Positions 7,385-15,292 of a stretch of 27,738 nt of DNA are shown piece by piece. The notes beneath the pieces were generated by a model. That model had not been told where the DNA came from, did not search any database, and was given only the letters and a program-made list of their open reading frames with translations. Every line of letters begins with the position of its first letter. Position 1 is the first letter of the stretch. The position numbers were made by a program, and so were the translations under genes. The DNA comes from a virus: positions 1 through 27,738 of the IMG/VR virus record IMGVR_UViG_3300037493_002212; one strand, written 5' to 3'.

Positions 7385-7602
7385 TGTCCGACCTGACTCC
7401 GTTTGAAAAAAAGTTCGTTAAAAAAGTCCGAACCTTTATGAAAAATAAAGGAGTCACTTTTTTCGAATTAGGCAGATCCGAAGCGGTCCACTATTCCAAC
7501 ATAAAGAAGTTGAAAGAGTTTTTTATCGAGGAAAGAGGCGCAATCCAATCAAATGTGATGGGCCGAATTGACTCCTTTATCGATAACTACAAAAAAAAGT
7601 AA
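7384..7602 (+). CDS. Small basic protein, possible helix-turn-helix
   Basis: A 72-residue, lysine-rich protein whose ATG shares one base with the previous stop (TAATG). The stretch KGVTFFELGRSEAVHYSNIK at about 24-43 can be read as two helices with a turn, like lambda-Cro-type regulators, and the C-terminal half is helical. It is the last gene before the hairpin at 7607-7635, so it closes the early operon. A transcriptional regulator of the candidate operators is conceivable, but the resemblance is too weak to assign. Confidence 0.5.
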   Translation: MSDLTPFEKKFVKKVRTFMKNKGVTFFELGRSEAVHYSNIKKLKEFFIEERGAIQSNVMGRIDSFIDNYKKK

Positions 7603-7606
7603 AACC

Positions 7607-7635
7607 AAAGGAGGAGGACAAGTTTCTCCTCCTTT
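7607..7635 (+). terminator. GGAGGAG hairpin after the early genes
   Basis: AAAGGAGGAG (7607-7616) and CTCCTCCTTT (7626-7635) are perfect complements with a 9-base loop. The downstream T run is only three bases long before AAAA, so termination may be partial. It separates the replication block from the gene at 7648. The stem resembles the terminator at 25397-25426. Confidence 0.5.
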
Positions 7636-7647
7636 AAAATTGAAGTT

Positions 7648-8016
7648 ATGAAAGCAAGTGAATTGAGAATTGGGAATTATTTTAAAGGAATTAGGGTAGG
7701 AATTGTTAAATCAATATTTACTACTCATTTTACAGTTGAGGATGAAAATGGTATACAATTAGGAAATTCAATACAAGATAACTTCCAACCAATACCACTA
7801 ACAGAAGAATGGTTGTTGAAGTTTGGGTTTGAGAAAGACGAAGAATATGATAATACATTTAATAGATATATTTCTGTATTTAATGGTTTTACAACTATAA
7901 CAATTGATATTAGTGCTAATGTTCTTTTATTAGACAATATGGAGATTAAATTACACTTTGTCCACCAACTACAAAACCTTTACTTTGCATTGACTGGGGA
8001 GGAGTTGACGTTATGA
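7648..8016 (+). CDS. Conserved hypothetical protein of Bacteroidota, moron-like
   Basis: A 122-residue protein of a type seen widely in Bacteroidota genomes and prophages. It begins with ELRIGNYF, has PIPLTEEWLLKFGFEK in the middle and ends with VHQLQNLYFALTGEELTL. The function of this family is unknown to me. Base composition differs from its neighbours: codons such as ATA, GTA, AAT and TTA are frequent and TCG/CGA, common elsewhere here, are nearly absent. This suggests recent acquisition. It follows a hairpin and overlaps the next gene in an ATGA junction. Confidence 0.68.
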   Translation: MKASELRIGNYFKGIRVGIVKSIFTTHFTVEDENGIQLGNSIQDNFQPIPLTEEWLLKFGFEKDEEYDNTFNRYISVFNGFTTITIDISANVLLLDNMEIKLHFVHQLQNLYFALTGEELTL

Positions 8017-8231
8017 AAAAAATAGATTTATTCATCATCGTTGGACTTGCTTCTTTGACAGTCGCGACCGTATTATTGACCGATTTCTTTTACGTTGCTA
8101 CAATCGAACCGACGGAAGAGAAAGAAGATCCTCAAGAATACGAATTCAGAGAGCAGAAAGACTGGTTCCTGGATTCGACGTTCACAGAAAAACGTCACAT
8201 TTATTATGAAACGCAAAGCAAATTAAGATGA
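8013..8231 (+). CDS. Small membrane protein
   Basis: A 72-residue protein with one N-terminal membrane segment (about 5-29, LFIIVGLASLTVATVLLTD) and a charged C-terminal part of about 40 residues. The short positive N-terminus (MKK) would favour the N-in orientation, placing the charged part in the periplasm. It overlaps both neighbours through ATGA junctions. A lysis role such as an inner-membrane spanin or an antiholin-like role is possible, but no family is recognised. Confidence 0.55.
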   Translation: MKKIDLFIIVGLASLTVATVLLTDFFYVATIEPTEEKEDPQEYEFREQKDWFLDSTFTEKRHIYYETQSKLR

Positions 8232-8656
8232 AAGAGAAAATTAAAGTCGGAAAGAAAATGACTCGCTTGATCCTTGACGAGGCCATGAATATAATTGAGG
8301 ACTATCTCAACGCTGGAGACAAACAAACAAGGAAAGCAGCTCACGAGAAAGCTAAAATTATTTATGCTCAATATTACGGAATCGAGTATAAAAACAGAAA
8401 CGAGATCGGAGCATGTAAAGAAGAATACTCTGTCTTTGGATCCGTATGGAAATTGGAGCAAATTCAACAAAATGTGGATGCAAAAAATATGACTGATCGA
8501 GTTCATAATAAATTATCTTTTAGAAATATTAAAAGCGGAAATACAAGAACCTTATCTTTAACAGACAAAACGATAAATGAAAATGCCGAATATTTTACTG
8601 ATCTTCATTTGAAACTTTGGACTGGATCTGAACTTGAATTCCTTGAAAATTACTAA
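8228..8656 (+). CDS. Hypothetical protein
   Basis: A 142-residue soluble protein that I do not recognise. The first half is basic and helical (MTRLILDEAMNIIEDYL, then RKAAHEKAKIIYAQYYG); the second half is polar. No catalytic motif is visible. It starts in an ATGA overlap with the previous gene. The last third is more AT-rich than the first. Confidence 0.5.
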   Translation: MKEKIKVGKKMTRLILDEAMNIIEDYLNAGDKQTRKAAHEKAKIIYAQYYGIEYKNRNEIGACKEEYSVFGSVWKLEQIQQNVDAKNMTDRVHNKLSFRNIKSGNTRTLSLTDKTINENAEYFTDLHLKLWTGSELEFLENY

Positions 8657-8672
8657 TTCAAAATAAAAAGCC

Positions 8673-9074
8673 ATGTTAAATTTTGCTATCACATTACTAA
8701 TCGTTTCAATTTTCCTTTTGTTAGTTTCAATCGTTCTTTTGATTGTCCTATTTATCCCAAAGGAAAAACACTTGAATTATAAAAAGGACGGAGGAGGATC
8801 TAAAATCAAACTATTTATGGAAAGCAATTTTGGAAACGTTTTACCACTCCCAGACGGAGAATACAAAGTCGAAGGAGGATCAACCGAACCGACTCAAAAA
8901 CATACATATTTTTCTCTTCGTAAAAAATTAGTAGATTTGAAGAGAGAAGCGACGGAAAACGGATTGACCAAAGAATGCGAATCCGAGATCCAAAAACTGA
9001 CGGAAGAACTCAAGGAAATAGAAAGAAGTACTCAGCAAATTTATGATAATCAAGCATGGAAAAGACATCAATAA
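8673..9074 (+). CDS. Membrane-anchored coiled-coil protein
   Basis: A 133-residue protein with an N-terminal membrane segment at about 3-29 (NFAITLLIVSIFLLLVSIV). A glycine-rich stretch and a predicted coiled coil (about 88-128, rich in K and E) follow. This layout, one anchor followed by a periplasmic or cytoplasmic coiled coil, is also that of inner-membrane spanins, and the next gene encodes a lipobox-bearing protein whose start it overlaps by 19 bases. The pairing is suggestive only; no sequence family is recognised. Confidence 0.52.
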   Translation: MLNFAITLLIVSIFLLLVSIVLLIVLFIPKEKHLNYKKDGGGSKIKLFMESNFGNVLPLPDGEYKVEGGSTEPTQKHTYFSLRKKLVDLKREATENGLTKECESEIQKLTEELKEIERSTQQIYDNQAWKRHQ

Positions 9075-9433
9075 ACGAATTAAAATCAAACTTTGAGAAA
9101 TTTACGGAACGAAAACTTCAGCCGAATTTCTCATCGTATATCGACGAGTTATACAAACGAGAGATTTCTTCAGCGTATAGAAGAGGAATGTATTTCGGAG
9201 TAATTTATCTACTTGCCACAATTGGGATTCTTTCTCTTTTGTTTTCTTGTCAAAAATGCGTACAATGCGAAACAACCACGACAACGATCGACCTGGAAAA
9301 CGTTCCTCAAGGAGAAGCAAAAGAATCTTTTCCCGTTTGTAATCGAACAGAAATCAAATACTGGAACGGAAGAAAAACCCTCGAATCAAAAGGAGGATAT
9401 AAAATTTTGACTTATACAAATTGCGATGAGTAA
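9056..9433 (+). CDS. Cysteine-containing membrane protein or lipoprotein
   Basis: A 125-residue protein. Residues 45-64 form a hydrophobic segment that ends in the lipobox-like LFSC (Cys65), then QKC (68) and QC (71), with further cysteines at 95 and 123. Cysteine-spaced CxxCxxC starts after a lipobox are common in small lipoproteins of Bacteroidota. If translated from 9056 there are 44 cytoplasmic residues before the segment. An internal ATG at 9188 (Met45) would instead give a lipoprotein signal, though without the usual basic residues in front. It overlaps the previous gene by 19 bases and the next by 8 (ATGAGTAA). It may act in lysis or alter the host envelope. Confidence 0.5.
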   Translation: MEKTSINELKSNFEKFTERKLQPNFSSYIDELYKREISSAYRRGMYFGVIYLLATIGILSLLFSCQKCVQCETTTTTIDLENVPQGEAKESFPVCNRTEIKYWNGRKTLESKGGYKILTYTNCDE

Positions 9434-9797
9434 AAAAAGAATTCTAGTAATTGGAGGAGATCAAGCCTTCAAAGATGCGCTTCTCGAATACTCAAACGAA
9501 TCCTTTGAGTTCATTTCGATTGAAAGCTATAAAGACGCAGCTCACAAAGAACCCGTCCTCGTTATTGGAAACGATCGAAACTTGACGAAAGATAAATTAA
9601 TTAGCTTTGCACGAGAAATTGATGAAAATCTTTTGAAAAATTTCGACTCCGTCGAAAAAACAATCGTCATAAAAAATACTCATGAATCAATCAAAGAATC
9701 ATCTCGATTAGTTGAGAACTTTTATGGAACTCCAAAACGATACGGAAAAGGAGATCGAAGAAAAAACAAACTCAAATTCAAAAACCAATTCAGATGA
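9426..9797 (+). CDS. Hypothetical protein
   Basis: A 123-residue protein. The N-terminus (KKRILVIGGDQAFKDALLEY) and a second strand-like VLVIGNDRN suggest an alpha/beta Rossmann-like half, and the C-terminus is strongly basic (from about residue 100, many K and R). No nucleotide-binding loop is complete. The basic tail could bind nucleic acid. It begins in an 8-base overlap with the previous gene and ends in an ATGA overlap with the next. Confidence 0.48.
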   Translation: MSKKRILVIGGDQAFKDALLEYSNESFEFISIESYKDAAHKEPVLVIGNDRNLTKDKLISFAREIDENLLKNFDSVEKTIVIKNTHESIKESSRLVENFYGTPKRYGKGDRRKNKLKFKNQFR

Positions 9798-9982
9798 GCA
9801 AATCTCAAGCAGGAAAATGTCTCTTTTTTATTCCAGATCCAATTGATTTGATTTCAAACTCCGAAGAGGAAAGACAGTTCAAAACAAAAATAAATCTCAG
9901 ACAAAGCCGAAAAACAAAAAGAATGCCTCGAGGAAAAATTGTTTTTGTTGATCGAGAAAACGGAAAAATAATCAGACCATGA
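9794..9982 (+). CDS. Small basic hypothetical protein
   Basis: A 62-residue protein rich in K and R, ending in KIVFVDRENGKIIRP. ATGA overlaps join it to both neighbours, including the terminase small subunit, which supports real translation. No domain is recognised. Confidence 0.45.
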   Translation: MSKSQAGKCLFFIPDPIDLISNSEEERQFKTKINLRQSRKTKRMPRGKIVFVDRENGKIIRP

Positions 9983-10449
9983 CAACGAAGAAAACCGACA
10001 ATCCAAAATCACCGAGAAAGAAAGCAGTTCCGAAGGAAAAGAAAGTCCCTCTTCGAGAAGAAAAAACTGACAAAGTGATTCAGGTAATTGAAAATGAGGG
10101 ACTTAGCTTAACGAGAGCGTGTAAGAAGGTTAAACTTGCGAGGTCGGATTTTCACGAGGTTGTCAATAATGACGCTAAAAGAGCGGACGAATACGCGCGT
10201 GCGCGCGAAAAGAGAGCAGAACTTTATCTCGAGGAGACTATCGAGATAGCTGACGACGAAACTCAAGATAAAACTCCTTTCTATGGAGCAGTCAAAGTTA
10301 AACGCGATCAATTGAGGATCGATGCCCGTCTCAAATACCTTGCGACTATGTACCCGAAGAAATACGGAAACAAACTTGAACTATCTGGAGACAAAGAGAA
10401 TCCACTCCAGGTGACGGTTTTTCAATTACCCGACAATAAACGAGATTAA
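9979..10449 (+). CDS. terS: Terminase small subunit
   Basis: A 156-residue protein. After a lysine-rich N-terminal tail of about 28 residues comes a helix-turn-helix-like block (GLSLTRACKKVKLARSDFHE at about 43-62). A helical segment follows with YARAREKRAELYLEETIEIA, and near the end RIDARLKYLATMYPKKYG then GNKLELSGDKENP. These last two blocks are typical of terminase small subunits that recognise the packaging site and deliver DNA to the large subunit. The gene lies one base into the terminase large subunit gene (TAATG), the classical arrangement. Confidence 0.88.
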   Translation: MTTKKTDNPKSPRKKAVPKEKKVPLREEKTDKVIQVIENEGLSLTRACKKVKLARSDFHEVVNNDAKRADEYARAREKRAELYLEETIEIADDETQDKTPFYGAVKVKRDQLRIDARLKYLATMYPKKYGNKLELSGDKENPLQVTVFQLPDNKRD

Positions 10450-11960
10450 TGAAAGTGATCCGACCTCAAGAAGGTTATCAAATGATGGCCCTGTCCTCTT
10501 CTGCTGATATTGTTATCGGAGGAGGAGCTGCAGGTGTTGGAAAAACCTTCTGTCTTTTATTGGAGCCGTTGAGACATTTGAACCGAGAAGGATTCGGAGG
10601 AGTTATCTTCCGAAGAACTTATCCAATGATCCGAGCCGAAGGAGGACTCTGGGACGCTTCTCAGAAACTTTATGGACAAATACAAGGATCAACTCCTCGA
10701 GAGAGTTTTATGGAGTGGGGAATCGGATCAATGAAATTAAAGTTCGCTCACATGCAATACGAAAAGAACAAACTCGACTGGCAAGGAGCGGAAATTCCTT
10801 TCATCGGTTTTGACGAGTTGACGCACTTCTCAAAGACAATGTTCTTTTATCTATTGACTAGAAATCGATCAACGTGCGGTGTTGCTCCTTACGTCCGTGC
10901 AACTTGTAATCCTGATCCAGACTCTTGGGTGGCTGAGTTTATTTCTTGGTGGATCGATCAAGATACTGGATTCCCTATTCCCGAACGTCAAGGAGTTGTC
11001 AGGTTCTTTATGGTTGACAACGACAACTATATCTGGGGAGATACAAAAGAGGAGGTCATCGAGAAAGGGTGGCACGCTCTCGAATCCTTAGTCGAGCAAG
11101 GAGGAGTTGATCCTCGAGACTTTGTGAAGTCGGTTACTTTTATCGGAGGATCAATTTTCGATAATAAAGAACTCCTCCGAATCAATCCTCAATATTTAGG
11201 AAATCTAAACTCACAACCGAAGGAGATTCGAGCGCAGCTTCTCGAAGGAAACTGGAAGGTGAAGATTTCGGATATTGACATCTATGACTATTATAAATTC
11301 ATGGATATTTTCACGAATGAGCACGTCAAGGACGGGGAAAGATGTGTCACGGCTGATATTGCTTTGAAAGGATCCGATAAATTTGTGGCCTTTGCCTGGA
11401 GTGGTCGAAAGATAATTGACTTCATCGTTTATGGAAAATCAGACGGAAAGCAAGTTGTCGACGCTATCAAGAACCTCGCAATCAAACACCGAATTCCAAA
11501 CTCGAGGATTCTATTCGATAATGACGGTGTCGGAGGATTCGTTGACGGATTTATCTCGGGAGCGAAAGAATTCAAGAACGGGGGAACACCTTTCCCTTCT
11601 ACAATCAAACCGCTGCGAGACAAGAACGGAAAAGCTATTCCAGAGAACTATGCAAACTTAAAAACTCAATGCTATTACAGATCTGGAGATTCGGTCGAAA
11701 GAGGGGATTATTATATTCCTCCCGAAGTAGCTGAAAGAAAGATCGACGAGAACCGAACTCTCAAGGAGGCCTTGATCCAAGAACGTAAAGCAATCAAGAA
11801 GGGAAAGAACACTGACGGAAAGCTGACGCTGATTCCAAAGTCCGAAATGAAAGCATATCTCAACGGAGATTCACCCGACTTTCTCGACGCTTTTATGATG
11901 CGCGAATGGTTCTTTTTGGCTCCTCGATCGGTTGCTCCTTCATCAAGATTAATTCAATAA
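10449..11960 (+). CDS. terL: Terminase large subunit (packaging ATPase and nuclease)
   Basis: A 503-residue protein of the usual size. The N-terminal ATPase has the P-loop GAAGVGKT (26-33) and the Walker B motif FIGFDE (118-123), followed by a coupling motif around ATCNP near 149. The C-terminal RNase H-like nuclease has acidic residues in TADIAL (near 302), LFDND (near 357) and DFLDAF near 480. It drives DNA into the prohead and cuts the concatemer. It directly follows the small subunit. The portal protein, its docking partner, is not adjacent but lies more than 15 kb downstream. Confidence 0.93.
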   Translation: MKVIRPQEGYQMMALSSSADIVIGGGAAGVGKTFCLLLEPLRHLNREGFGGVIFRRTYPMIRAEGGLWDASQKLYGQIQGSTPRESFMEWGIGSMKLKFAHMQYEKNKLDWQGAEIPFIGFDELTHFSKTMFFYLLTRNRSTCGVAPYVRATCNPDPDSWVAEFISWWIDQDTGFPIPERQGVVRFFMVDNDNYIWGDTKEEVIEKGWHALESLVEQGGVDPRDFVKSVTFIGGSIFDNKELLRINPQYLGNLNSQPKEIRAQLLEGNWKVKISDIDIYDYYKFMDIFTNEHVKDGERCVTADIALKGSDKFVAFAWSGRKIIDFIVYGKSDGKQVVDAIKNLAIKHRIPNSRILFDNDGVGGFVDGFISGAKEFKNGGTPFPSTIKPLRDKNGKAIPENYANLKTQCYYRSGDSVERGDYYIPPEVAERKIDENRTLKEALIQERKAIKKGKNTDGKLTLIPKSEMKAYLNGDSPDFLDAFMMREWFFLAPRSVAPSSRLIQ

Positions 11961-11961
11961 T

Positions 11962-12696
11962 ATGATACAACTAAAATCTGAACTTAAAACTTTCAATCTC
12001 AAAACGTCCTTTCTCGATTTGACTCTCGAAGAGTACAAAATTATAATGGACCAAACCTCGACTGAGTTCGAACAAATCAACGCTTTAACTGGATTAAACG
12101 AAATGGAAGCCTCCGTCCTTAATCTCGAATCCTTGTCGGAGTTTATTGAATTTCTGAAAGAGAATCCTTTCGAGACGATTGAGGAATCAAATACTTTATT
12201 GATCGGAGAATCGGTTGTCGTTCTTCCGTCGGAAATCGGAGAAAAATCGTGGGGACAGAAAATAATTTCAACCGAAGCGTTAAAAGAATCGGATCCTTTG
12301 TCGATTTTATCTCCCTACGTTCAGCCAATTTTAACAGGAAAGCCTTTCGACCTTGAAACGATTAAAGAGACTGAGGATCAGCTTTCTCGAATTCCTATGG
12401 AAGATCTATTCTCTGGAGTTAATTACATAAAAAATCAACTTACAAGTTTACTCGAGAGAGAATCAACGCTTTTAAAATCTGAGGTTTCATTCGAGCAAAA
12501 ACGTGCTGGAATTGATATGTTCAACCAACTTGGAGAATTCAATACAATTGATCTAATTGCTCAGGGGAAGCCATGGAAATACAAGGAGGTTCTTGAGATT
12601 GATTACAATACAATCTTAAATAAATTGTTTAAATTGAATTTAACCTCTAAATTTGAGAAGAATTACAGCGAATTACTTAAAGAGAAGAACCAATGA
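11962..12696 (+). CDS. Hypothetical protein downstream of terminase
   Basis: A 244-residue acidic, mostly helical protein starting two bases after the terminase stop. The opening (FLDLTLEEYKIIMD, then QINALTGLNEMEA) resembles the first part of proteins placed ahead of tail genes in Bacteroidota phages, in which an L-T-x-x-EY motif is followed by a short helical repeat. A tail assembly chaperone or neck-assembly role fits this place in the order, but no frameshift site and no second chaperone frame are seen. The function is not assigned. Confidence 0.55.
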   Translation: MIQLKSELKTFNLKTSFLDLTLEEYKIIMDQTSTEFEQINALTGLNEMEASVLNLESLSEFIEFLKENPFETIEESNTLLIGESVVVLPSEIGEKSWGQKIISTEALKESDPLSILSPYVQPILTGKPFDLETIKETEDQLSRIPMEDLFSGVNYIKNQLTSLLERESTLLKSEVSFEQKRAGIDMFNQLGEFNTIDLIAQGKPWKYKEVLEIDYNTILNKLFKLNLTSKFEKNYSELLKEKNQ

Positions 12697-13127
12697 TTCA
12701 GGATATAATTGAGGATATTGTCGGAGAAATGGACGCGAACGGAGATTCTTTCTCCTTTCTTGATGCCGAACGCGACTTTCAAAACGTCGAAGCTGACGAA
12801 GATATTTTTCCAGCCGTTTATATGGATCCTCCTCGATACCTTCCGAAAACGGTCGCAGGTGGAGGAATTCAAATGACTTGGAACTGCCTTCTTTTGTTTG
12901 TTTACAAATCCGAACTTGATAACAGCGCAAGTCAAAGAAGAGCGCGAATGGAGAAATGTTTGAACGCTCAAAGACAATTCCAGATAAAACTCGACAACTC
13001 GGACGCGATCAAATCTTTTACCGTCGGAGAATGTTATCCAGCCTTGAATTTGTTTGATGCAAACGTCGACGCTGTTATTATGCCTTGCTCGATTGTTCCA
13101 TCTGAATATCCTTCGGTATGTCCTTGA
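12693..13127 (+). CDS. Candidate neck or tail-terminator protein
   Basis: A 144-residue protein in an ATGA overlap with the previous gene. It has FLDAERDFQNVEADE at about 22-36, then FPAVYMDPPRYL, and strand-rich sequence (WNCLLLFVYKSEL) followed by a helix with many R and Q. Proteins of this length with an initial helix, a P-rich turn and a beta sheet between terminase and tail genes are often tail-completion or tail-terminator proteins. This is inferred from position and layout; sequence alone does not prove it. Confidence 0.5.
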   Translation: MIQDIIEDIVGEMDANGDSFSFLDAERDFQNVEADEDIFPAVYMDPPRYLPKTVAGGGIQMTWNCLLLFVYKSELDNSASQRRARMEKCLNAQRQFQIKLDNSDAIKSFTVGECYPALNLFDANVDAVIMPCSIVPSEYPSVCP

Positions 13128-13327
13128 GAAAACAAAATCGGATCCTCGATCGATACATGAAAAATCCTCAAAAGGTTTTGAACGATTTGGAGAAAAGCCA
13201 AAATCGAAGAATTCGAACCGCAGAGCGAATTGTCAAGTATAACAAGAAGAGGGGGAATTTCTTGAAAGCGCGAATCTTTATCGGTTCGCTTTTTGCGTTT
13301 ATAATATTTTGTATTTTGCTATCATGA
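13118..13327 (+). CDS. Small protein with C-terminal membrane segment
   Basis: A 69-residue protein. The first 50 residues are strongly basic and the last 22 are hydrophobic (about 52-69, FIGSLFAFIIFCILLS), so the protein looks tail-anchored. It overlaps the previous gene by 10 bases and the next gene in an ATGA junction. It is unexpected among structural genes; a holin-like or membrane-targeting role is possible. No family is recognised. Confidence 0.5.
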   Translation: MSLRKQNRILDRYMKNPQKVLNDLEKSQNRRIRTAERIVKYNKKRGNFLKARIFIGSLFAFIIFCILLS

Positions 13328-13776
13328 CCGACTTAGAAATATTGAAGCAATTCGGGGAAAAGATTGTCCCTGAATTGAAAGCCGTCTCGAAAGGTTTCGC
13401 TGATTCGATCGAGGCGGAATATACCGAAACGAGTTTAACGATAACAGCTTCTCCTTTTATTCGAGTATTGATCGACGGACGTGGACCAACGAAATCTGGA
13501 GCAAAATCTGGAGCCGTTACTCTTCGACAAAGAATTCATTCCTGGATTGAGAAGAACGGAATCCAAGCCAGAGCAATGGCGAACGGAAAAACTCCGACCT
13601 CCGAACAACTTTCTTTTATGATGGCTCGGTCAATTCATAGAAAAGGGACGCTGCTCTATCAACGAGGAGGAGGAAACAATATTTTCGACACAATTATAAC
13701 ACCGTCTCGAATTGAAAATTTGTTAAATTTATTCGGTGAAAGGTATTTGACCGAAGTTAAAAGGATTAATATATGA
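13324..13776 (+). CDS. Candidate neck/tail-completion protein (HK97 gp10-like position)
   Basis: A 150-residue protein. The ATG at 13324 overlaps the previous stop (ATGA) and is preferred to the ATG at 13309. A beta-rich centre (SLTITASPFIRVLIDGRG at about 37-54) leads to a conserved-looking block with SFMMARSIHRKGTLLYQRGG and then IFDTII. Proteins with this ARxIHxxGTxL pattern sit between terminase and tail tube genes in many Bacteroidota prophages and probably connect head and tail. The exact function is inferred from position. Confidence 0.6.
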   Translation: MTDLEILKQFGEKIVPELKAVSKGFADSIEAEYTETSLTITASPFIRVLIDGRGPTKSGAKSGAVTLRQRIHSWIEKNGIQARAMANGKTPTSEQLSFMMARSIHRKGTLLYQRGGGNNIFDTIITPSRIENLLNLFGERYLTEVKRINI

Positions 13777-14837
13777 GTTTGTCAATAATAAAGAAGCCAG
13801 AGCGACTGATTAACGGTCATTTATCCAAATGGAACGCGGTTCACCAACCAGTTAAATTCAAGGTACAGAGACAAGATCAAGCCGTTATCCAAAAATATAA
13901 ATTCACGACTCCAGGATCAACGGTTCGAATCAAGGTGAATGGAGCCATTCCTTCACTTGTTGCGGTCGGTCAACGAATCTATTATTCAAGTAACACTCAA
14001 AAATACCTCCTTACAATTACTCAAATTGTAGGAAATATTATCATAACCGACGGATTGATTTCAGGGACTATTTACGGAGGTTTTGTTAATTATATTGATG
14101 CTTATAAAAACTATTTTATTGAGACGGAAATACTCGTCCGAACAACTTCGAACGTGTATGAATCGGTCGGAACCTCGAGAAGCAAGATCGACGCTCAAGG
14201 AATCGCTTCTATTAACGTAAATGAATGGCTGAGAACGAAGGCCGTGTTCGAAGATCAATTCCTTTATAACGTAATTAACAAAGCGATCAACGGTGAAGGA
14301 GGAAAATTCTCGGTTCGCTTCAAAGAAAACTACAATGGTAATGCTTTGCCATTCCGACCGACTGAAGGAATCGCATACTGGACCAATTCAGCGAAACAAG
14401 TTCTCGAGATCTTTGGAACAAATATGGCCGTTTATGTTCCGACGTATGACGATACTCGAGAAGAGAGGGCAAAGTTTTTGAGCGTATTCGATAAACCGAC
14501 TTATTTTGTCGGATATCCATTCTCTTTATCGTTTATCTATTCGGACAATCTTCTCAATTATCAAATAATTAGAAAGGAATCCACGAAGAATTTGAACGGA
14601 TCGGAAATTGATTTGACTTCCGACAACTTAAACACGACTCAAAGATTTTTCGTTAATCGCTTAATGCTTAAACAAGGATATACTTCAGCGGTTAAACGTT
14701 TGGAGGTTTGGCTCGAAACTGGTTCCGCAGTTGGATCGTCTCCGATTGAAGTTCCTGGAGGTTATTCGGACGGAACAATTTTCAATCCTTTCAAACCAAC
14801 GGAAGATACTTTTATAATTAATCACGAAGTTTTATGA
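13773..14837 (+). CDS. Tail structural protein
   Basis: A 354-residue, beta-rich protein in an ATGA overlap with the preceding gene. It contains WNAVHQPVKFKVQRQD near the start, IDAQGIASINVNEWL at about 138-152, and many short strands with no membrane segment or catalytic motif. The order and length fit a tail sheath-less tail tube, baseplate or distal tail protein in siphovirus-like phages of Bacteroidota. I cannot say which of these it is. Confidence 0.55.
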   Translation: MSLSIIKKPERLINGHLSKWNAVHQPVKFKVQRQDQAVIQKYKFTTPGSTVRIKVNGAIPSLVAVGQRIYYSSNTQKYLLTITQIVGNIIITDGLISGTIYGGFVNYIDAYKNYFIETEILVRTTSNVYESVGTSRSKIDAQGIASINVNEWLRTKAVFEDQFLYNVINKAINGEGGKFSVRFKENYNGNALPFRPTEGIAYWTNSAKQVLEIFGTNMAVYVPTYDDTREERAKFLSVFDKPTYFVGYPFSLSFIYSDNLLNYQIIRKESTKNLNGSEIDLTSDNLNTTQRFFVNRLMLKQGYTSAVKRLEVWLETGSAVGSSPIEVPGGYSDGTIFNPFKPTEDTFIINHEVL

Positions 14838-15292
14838 CAGTAACTGAAAAAAAGATCGTCAAGATTGACCGACAATGTAAAGAGAATCCTGTCTTTGTGA
14901 CTTGGACCACAACTCCTGGAGGTCGTGAGTATTGGTTATTTCATAAGGTTCAGACAAAGCTGATTGATACCGAAGGAGGAGGAGATTTTGAGCCGTATAT
15001 CGAAGAACTTGAAGAGGCTCGAGGGCAGATATTTGACTTGTCAGTCGAGGCTGTTCCGAAGTTAGTTGTCGGAGCAATGGTCGAGATTGAAGATGTCGAA
15101 GGTATCAAAACGATGTTGAATTCCGTTTCGGTTGAAATGTTGACAAACCCAGAAACATGGGAAACTGAAGGACTCAAATGGATGACCGTTCGACCTCAAA
15201 AAGGATCCTTCCGCCTATACGATACCGACGAAATACGAACGACAATCGAGGTCACTTTGTCTTTGCCTTATATCTTTAACCAGCAGCGATGA
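14834..15292 (+). CDS. Hypothetical tail-region protein
   Basis: A 152-residue acidic protein joined to both neighbours by ATGA overlaps. It has a beta-strand start (ENPVFVTWTTTPGGREYWLF) and a closing IEVTLSLPYIFNQQR. No family is recognised, but its place between two large tail proteins and its strand-rich composition suggest a tail or baseplate component. Confidence 0.5.
   Translation: MTVTEKKIVKIDRQCKENPVFVTWTTTPGGREYWLFHKVQTKLIDTEGGGDFEPYIEELEEARGQIFDLSVEAVPKLVVGAMVEIEDVEGIKTMLNSVSVEMLTNPETWETEGLKWMTVRPQKGSFRLYDTDEIRTTIEVTLSLPYIFNQQR

Noticed and set aside
13292-13318. TTTTG followed by TATTTTG strings before the gene at 13324, resembling a promoter.
   Set aside because: Both -7 candidates are one base short of TAnnTTTG and the stretch codes for the membrane segment of the gene at 13118.
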